Assembly (NCBI RefSeq): GCF_000423585.1
Contig: NZ_AUIG01000001.1
Location: 372,001-436,000, forward strand
DNA from: Salinimicrobium xinjiangense DSM 19287
GTDB taxonomy: Bacteria > Bacteroidota > Bacteroidia > Flavobacteriales > Flavobacteriaceae
Length of the DNA: 64,000 nucleotides
Direction: 5' to 3'
Part shown: piece after piece, positions 59,998 to 64,000 of the stretch
Layout of the letters: each line of letters starts with the position of its first letter
Numbering within the stretch: position 1 is the first letter of the stretch
Position numbers and translations under genes: made by a program
Notes under the pieces: generated by a model
What the model was told of the DNA's origin: nothing
Databases searched by the model: none
Seen by the model: only the letters and a program-made list of their open reading frames with translations

Positions 59998-61170
59998 ATG
60001 CCAATTTTGACAAAAGAACAATTTGAGAACTTAGCAAAATTTGACAATAATCCATGCGTTTCAATTTTCATTCCTACTCAAAGAGCAGGAAAAGACGTAC
60101 TCGAGGAAAAAGATAAGATCAACCTGAAGAGCCAGTGGAAAAAAGCTACAGAAGAGCTGAAAGCTATGGGCTATCCACAGGAAAAAATAGACAAAATAGG
60201 AAAGCCAATCGAGGGGCTGCTAGATGATAGAGATTTTTGGAGACATCAAAGTGACGGACTGGCATTATTCCTTGCCGACGGTTTTTCTGAAAAATTCACA
60301 CTACCTGTGAATTTCGAAACTTTCAATTATGTAGCCGATCATTTTTATCTAAAGCCTTTAGTGCCCATGTTCAACGGTGACGGAAGGTTCTTTTTGTTAC
60401 ACCTGCAAATGGACGATGTGAAATTATATGAGGCTACACGATATTCCATTGGTGAAGTAGAGGTAGCAGACCTTGTGCCAGACCGGCTGGAAGACAGAGT
60501 AGGATATGATTTTGAAGATAAGAACCAAAAGCATAAGACCCAGAGAAACAGCATTGGGGTAAATCCCGGCGGTACTTCCACTCAGCACGGATATGAACCC
60601 GCAACAAGAGATGATAAAAATGAGATACTCAGATTTTTTAGAGCTGTAGATAAAGGAATTTATGAGATTTTGCACAAGGAAAATGTGCCTCTGGTTGTGG
60701 CCTGCCAGGATGCTTATTTCCCTATTTATAAGGAAGCAAGCCGATATAAAAATCTATATCCGCAAGTAGTTCCCGGCAATCCTGAAGCAGATTATGATAA
60801 TATGTTCGACCTGCACGCGGCCGCTCTTGATACTCTTGAACCACATTTTAGAAAAGAGAAAGAAGAAAAAATGAAGGAATTCAAGGAGTTGAATCCCTCC
60901 CGAACCTCCACACGTATTTCGGAGATCATTCCGGCAATTTACGAGGGTAAGGTTGACACTCTCTTCTTACAGAATCGCGAAGACATCTGGGGAGATTACA
61001 ATGAAAAAATGGCTTCTGTAGATGTGCATGAAGAAAGAAGAAATGGTAGCATTTCATTGATGAACCTCGCTGCAAAAAAAGTGATCGAACAAAACGGTAA
61101 GGTATATCTTATCGAAAATGAATTTATGCCAGATAAAAATGCAAAGATGAATGCGGTCTACAGATATTAG
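59998..61170 (+). CDS. Bacterial archaeo-eukaryotic release factor-like (baeRF) protein
   Basis: A 390-residue soluble protein of the bacterial eRF1/Pelota-like superfamily. The N-terminal part carries CVSIFIPTQRAGKDVLEEKD; residues about 180-210 include a glycine-rich loop (NSIGVNPGGTSTQHG); the C-terminal third is eRF1 domain 3-like with LFLQNREDIWGDYN and INEFMPDKNAKMNAVYRY-type ending. These proteins are proposed to act on stalled ribosomes or peptidyl-tRNA. The loop could correspond to the GGQ of eRF1 in position, but GGQ itself is absent. It may be under the same FNR-like control as usp and hemerythrin. Confidence 0.75.
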   Translation: MPILTKEQFENLAKFDNNPCVSIFIPTQRAGKDVLEEKDKINLKSQWKKATEELKAMGYPQEKIDKIGKPIEGLLDDRDFWRHQSDGLALFLADGFSEKFTLPVNFETFNYVADHFYLKPLVPMFNGDGRFFLLHLQMDDVKLYEATRYSIGEVEVADLVPDRLEDRVGYDFEDKNQKHKTQRNSIGVNPGGTSTQHGYEPATRDDKNEILRFFRAVDKGIYEILHKENVPLVVACQDAYFPIYKEASRYKNLYPQVVPGNPEADYDNMFDLHAAALDTLEPHFRKEKEEKMKEFKELNPSRTSTRISEIIPAIYEGKVDTLFLQNREDIWGDYNEKMASVDVHEERRNGSISLMNLAAKKVIEQNGKVYLIENEFMPDKNAKMNAVYRY

Positions 61171-61189
61171 GCCCTTTGGATATTTCATA

Positions 61190-61220
61190 AAAAAAGCTGC
61201 CTTTTTGGGGCAGCTTTTTT
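61190..61220. terminator. Bidirectional terminator
   Basis: A 12-bp stem AAAAAAGCTGCC / GGCAGCTTTTTT with a 7-nt loop lies between convergent genes; the stop of the acyltransferase gene touches its right arm. Confidence 0.88.
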
Positions 61221-61759
61221 TATGTGTAGTGGGCGACTTTTCCAATTACCTCAGAATAAAATCGTCTTATCCTATTAAAATCTTCTTCTTTATCTATGGT
61301 AGTAAAAAGAGGTTTAGAAATCTGTACTTTTTTCTTTCCAAAATCAAAAGCGATCATAACGATGGGAACCTTTGCAGTTCTTGCTATGTAGTAAAAACCT
61401 GTTTTCCAATCCTGAACCTTCTTTCGGGTTCCTTCGGGTGCAATAGCAAGTCTGAACTCTTCTTTATTTCCAAATTTTGCAGCCATCGCTTCCACCTTAT
61501 TCTGGCCCGGAGTACGATCCAGCGGAGTGCCGCCCATCCATCTAAAGTACCAGCCAAAAGGGGGTTTAAAAAGTTCTTTTTTGGCAACAAATTTTATATC
61601 GACATCTAGGATGCGCCTAACGAGCAAGCCCAGATAAAAATCATGCCAGCTGGTATGCGGCACCACAATTACTACGGCTTTTTTTACATCTGCAGGCCAG
61701 CGTCCTTCAAACTTCCAGCCCATAATTTTAAAATAAATGAACCTAGCTAACCAGTTCAT
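61220..61759 (-). CDS. PlsC-like 1-acylglycerol-3-phosphate acyltransferase
   Basis: About 179 residues (start 61759, MNWLARFIYFKIMG). The acyltransferase motif H-x4-D is in VVPHTSWHDFY, followed by FVAKKELFKPPFGWYFRWMGG, TPLDR and the substrate-binding APEGTRKK. It would acylate lysophosphatidic acid or a lyso-glycerolipid at the inner membrane. The start is chosen to give only a 17-bp overlap with the proline dehydrogenase end; the longer frame to 61810 overlaps further. Short for PlsC but complete in its motifs. Confidence 0.82.
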   Translation of the reverse strand: MNWLARFIYFKIMGWKFEGRWPADVKKAVVIVVPHTSWHDFYLGLLVRRILDVDIKFVAKKELFKPPFGWYFRWMGGTPLDRTPGQNKVEAMAAKFGNKEEFRLAIAPEGTRKKVQDWKTGFYYIARTAKVPIVMIAFDFGKKKVQISKPLFTTIDKEEDFNRIRRFYSEVIGKVAHYT

Positions 61760-62954
61760 TCTCTCTATTGCTCTTGGTGATCTCTCCGCCCCTTCTCTTT
61801 CGCTCTTCATAGAGGAGCGCTAACTCCCTTCCGGTTTGACCTTTTACAGAAGTGTTCTCCTCGGCGCGTCTAATGAGATAAGGCACCACCTCCCGTACCG
61901 GACCAAAAGGTACCAGCTTGGCAACATTGTATCCTGCCTCAGCCAAATTATAACTAATGTGTTCACTCATCCCAAATAGTTGTGAGAACCACACCCGGTC
62001 ATCATTTTTATCAATGCCTTTGTCTTCCATGATCTGAAGGGCAAGATAGTTACTCATTTCATTATGGGATCCAATAAAAACAGAGATATCATCAATGTGT
62101 GCAAGGCAGTATGTCAAAACTCCGTTATAATTCACATCTGTAGCTTCCTTGTTCTCACATATAGGTGATAAATATCCCATTTTGGCAGCTCTTTCATTTT
62201 CCTTCTCAAGGTAAGCCCCCCTAACAATTTTTGCACCGACTATAAAGCCCTGTTCTTTTGCACGGCTATGAAGATCTTTTATATACTGCATTCTGTCCCA
62301 GCGATAACACTGAAGCGTGTTGAAGATGATCGCTTTTTCGCGGTTGTACTTGAACATCATCTCTTCAATAAGTATATCTGCAGCATCCTGCATCCAGCTT
62401 TCTTCGGCATCTGCCAGCAGTCTTACCCCCTGCTTGTATGCTTCTTCACAGATCCTATTGACACGATTCTTAACTCTTTGCCATTCCTCTTCCTCTTCCA
62501 GGGAAAGACTGGCGTTAGCAGAAACTTTTTGCCAAAGTTCAAATCTTCCTATTCCAGTAGGCTTAAAAACAGCGAAGGGCATTTCCTCTCTTCCGGAAAT
62601 GAATTTGACAATATTTGTTTTACGTTCAATGGCTTTTTCGAATTCACTCTCTTTCTCCTTGCCTTCAACCGAATAGTCAAGTATACTGTGAAGATTCTTG
62701 GAGTACATCTTTTCTATGGTTGGCAAACAATCTTTCTCGGTAACCCCCCCACAAAACTGGTTAAAAACAGTTTTTTTTATCAGGGTTTCTACAGGTAAAT
62801 GCACCTTTAGAGCCAGGTTAGTCATTGTTGTTCCTGCCTTAACCAGAAGTGGGCGATCAATCATTTCAAAAAGAAAAATTGCCCTGTTGAGTTCTGAGTC
62901 AGATTTTAATCTGAAAGCTGTCTCAGTATCATTGAAAATCTTTTTTGTGATCAT
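61743..62954 (-). CDS. Proline dehydrogenase
   Basis: A 403-residue FAD enzyme converting proline to pyrroline-5-carboxylate, feeding electrons to quinones. The barrel motifs are VRLLADAEESWMQDAAD, FNTLQCYRWDR, GAKIVRGAYLEKENERA, IGSHNEMSNYLALQ, and the C-terminal YNVAKLVPFGPVREVVPYLIRRAEEN, which binds proline. It is monofunctional (no P5C dehydrogenase fused). The upstream TATCTTTG element supports this start. It overlaps the PlsC-like gene and probably shares its mRNA. Confidence 0.9.
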   Translation of the reverse strand: MITKKIFNDTETAFRLKSDSELNRAIFLFEMIDRPLLVKAGTTMTNLALKVHLPVETLIKKTVFNQFCGGVTEKDCLPTIEKMYSKNLHSILDYSVEGKEKESEFEKAIERKTNIVKFISGREEMPFAVFKPTGIGRFELWQKVSANASLSLEEEEEWQRVKNRVNRICEEAYKQGVRLLADAEESWMQDAADILIEEMMFKYNREKAIIFNTLQCYRWDRMQYIKDLHSRAKEQGFIVGAKIVRGAYLEKENERAAKMGYLSPICENKEATDVNYNGVLTYCLAHIDDISVFIGSHNEMSNYLALQIMEDKGIDKNDDRVWFSQLFGMSEHISYNLAEAGYNVAKLVPFGPVREVVPYLIRRAEENTSVKGQTGRELALLYEERKRRGGEITKSNRENELVS

Positions 62955-62972
62955 TAGAGATAATTAGTAATA

Positions 62973-62980
62973 CAAAGATA
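62973..62980 (-). promoter_or_regulatory. -7 element for proline dehydrogenase
   Basis: TATCTTTG on the minus strand, 18 bp before the ATG at 62954. No clear TTG -33 element is present. Confidence 0.55.
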
Positions 62981-63052
62981 ATTATTGAGTGGAGATTGTT
63001 AGGAATTTTCTCCTTATTTTCGAGCCTTTATTGCACATTTTTTAATCCAATT

Positions 63053-64000
63053 ATGAATAGAATTTCACCCGCCGGGACGGTGGTATTTAATCTGGAAGGG
63101 TATCAAAAATTTAGCCGGTTTCTTGAAGAAAAACGTTTTTCAAAATTATTCGTTTTAGTTGATACAAATACCCATCAACATTGTCTTCCTTCTTTTTTAC
63201 AAAAACTGGAAACAGAAATTCCAGTAGAGGTACTGGAAATTGATAACGGGGAAGAATATAAGAATCTTGAGACCTGTGGCGGACTATGGAATGCCTTATC
63301 TGAACTGGAAGGAGACAGAAAAAGCCTGTTGATAAATTTGGGAGGCGGAGTGGTGACCGATCTTGGAGGATTTGTTGCTTCCGCTTTTAAAAGAGGTATT
63401 TCCTTTGTTCACTTCCCTACTACCCTTCTGTCTATGGTGGATGCTGCAGTAGGTGGAAAAAATGGAGTGAACCTGGGAAATCTTAAGAATCAGGTAGGGA
63501 TCATTAGAGAACCGGAAATGGTAGTGACAGACACTTCTTTTCTTTCGACTTTACCCGCAGCCGAAATGCGCAGCGGCCTGGCCGAAATGTTTAAGCACGG
63601 GCTTATAGCAGATGAAGATTACTGGAGCCGGCTTATTAATTTAAGGGAACTGGATCTTAATGATCTTGACGGTTTAATAAGAGAATCTATTGTTATAAAG
63701 GAGAGGGTTGTTCAACAGGATCCTTTGGAAAATAATCTTAGAAAAAGTCTCAACTTTGGTCATACGCTTGGTCATGCTGTTGAATCTTATTTCCTGGAGC
63801 AACCCGATAAGGAAAAGTTACTTCATGGAGAAGCTGTTGCTGCGGGAATGGTGATGGCCGGCTTTTTATCCACAGAACTCGAAAATTTTTCGCTGGAAAA
63901 AAGAGATGAAATTCGCCGGGTGATCCATGCGATGTATGGAAAAATTAACCTGCGTAAGGAAGACGAAGAAAAAATTATGCACCTCATGAAATTTGATAAA
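63053..64000 (+). CDS. aroB: 3-dehydroquinate synthase (3' end outside window)
   Basis: The open frame runs from the ATG at 63053 to the right edge, 316 residues visible. It catalyses the second shikimate step (DAHP to 3-dehydroquinate, NAD and metal dependent). Motifs: EIDNGEEYKNLETC, LLINLGGGVVTDLGGFVAS, FVHFPTTLLSMVDAAVGGK, SGLAEMFKHGLI, NFGHTLGHAVES. It is divergent from the proline dehydrogenase gene. The last 30 or so residues lie beyond the window. Confidence 0.93.
   Translation, partial: MNRISPAGTVVFNLEGYQKFSRFLEEKRFSKLFVLVDTNTHQHCLPSFLQKLETEIPVEVLEIDNGEEYKNLETCGGLWNALSELEGDRKSLLINLGGGVVTDLGGFVASAFKRGISFVHFPTTLLSMVDAAVGGKNGVNLGNLKNQVGIIREPEMVVTDTSFLSTLPAAEMRSGLAEMFKHGLIADEDYWSRLINLRELDLNDLDGLIRESIVIKERVVQQDPLENNLRKSLNFGHTLGHAVESYFLEQPDKEKLLHGEAVAAGMVMAGFLSTELENFSLEKRDEIRRVIHAMYGKINLRKEDEEKIMHLMKFDK

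Noticed and set aside
59931-60026. 31-codon ORF overlapping the start of the baeRF gene
   Set aside because: It is in another frame and its amino-acid sequence has no recognisable features. The predicted start site would leave its ATG at the very 5' end of the message.
1-64000. CRISPR arrays, IS elements, phage genes or an origin
   Set aside because: No direct repeats with regular spacers, no transposase or integrase ORFs and no dnaA box cluster were seen.

Overview
This window is chromosomal DNA of a member of the Bacteroidota, most likely a marine-type Flavobacteriaceae (Gramella/Salegentibacter/Zunongwangia-like). The reasons are the A+T-rich composition, promoters of the TTG-N17..23-TAnnTTTG class rather than sigma70 type, few Shine-Dalgarno sequences, and flavobacterial family members (DUF6146 lipoprotein, DUF5916 outer-membrane protein, Bat-type protein, LuxC-like reductase beside serC-serA). 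No phage, IS element, CRISPR array or rRNA was seen. One tRNA gene (Arg, TCT anticodon) is present. Both ends cut genes: a glycosyltransferase on the left and aroB on the right.

Layout. 0-12 kb: glycosyltransferase end, lysC with a divergent ACT-like protein, a group of membrane/envelope genes, an FKBP-type isomerase, then ferredoxin / LuxC-like reductase / serC / serA, DUF937 and small envelope proteins. 12-31 kb: msrA, a DUF5916 outer-membrane protein, a LolD-type ATPase, TIGR02757, a histidine kinase, a BatA-like protein overlapping a degenerate dihydroorotase, an esterase, an MBL hydrolase, an unknown 484-aa protein, PAP2, an S10 peptidase and a HAD phosphatase. 29.8-31.8 kb: a divergent pair of two-domain universal stress proteins, one broken by an in-frame TAG. 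31.8-38.6 kb: a five-gene heavy-metal RND efflux operon with two histidine-rich small proteins. 38.9 kb: tRNA-Arg with its own promoter and terminator.

39.3-44.2 kb holds the most unusual gene set: a DUF1704 (QEGLA) metallo-carboxypeptidase-like protein translationally coupled to an ATP-grasp ligase, a second copy of that ligase, and an aspartoacylase/AstE-like metallohydrolase. It looks like a make-and-break pathway for an amide-linked small molecule or peptide tag. 44.7-52.9 kb is a minus-strand sugar operon (LLM flavin oxidoreductase, two GH13 enzymes, aldonolactone oxidase, EamA transporter, frameshifted lactonase). It contains two homologues of the Anabaena sensory rhodopsin transducer and no rhodopsin. 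53-64 kb: hemerythrin, CorA, RecQ, a TruA-like enzyme, an AI-2E family transporter, DUF1853, a bacterial eRF1-like (baeRF) protein, an acyltransferase, proline dehydrogenase and aroB.

Two cross-cutting signals stand out. First, three promoters (both universal-stress genes and hemerythrin) carry an FNR-like TGAY-N4-RTCA box with its centre exactly 29.5 bp before a TAnnTTT(G/A) -7 element. This is the geometry of a class II CRP/FNR activator. A half-site at the same spacing precedes the baeRF gene. Second, several intergenic gaps are built of degenerate sequence with a strict 7-nt period, in one case filling the whole gap between two genes.
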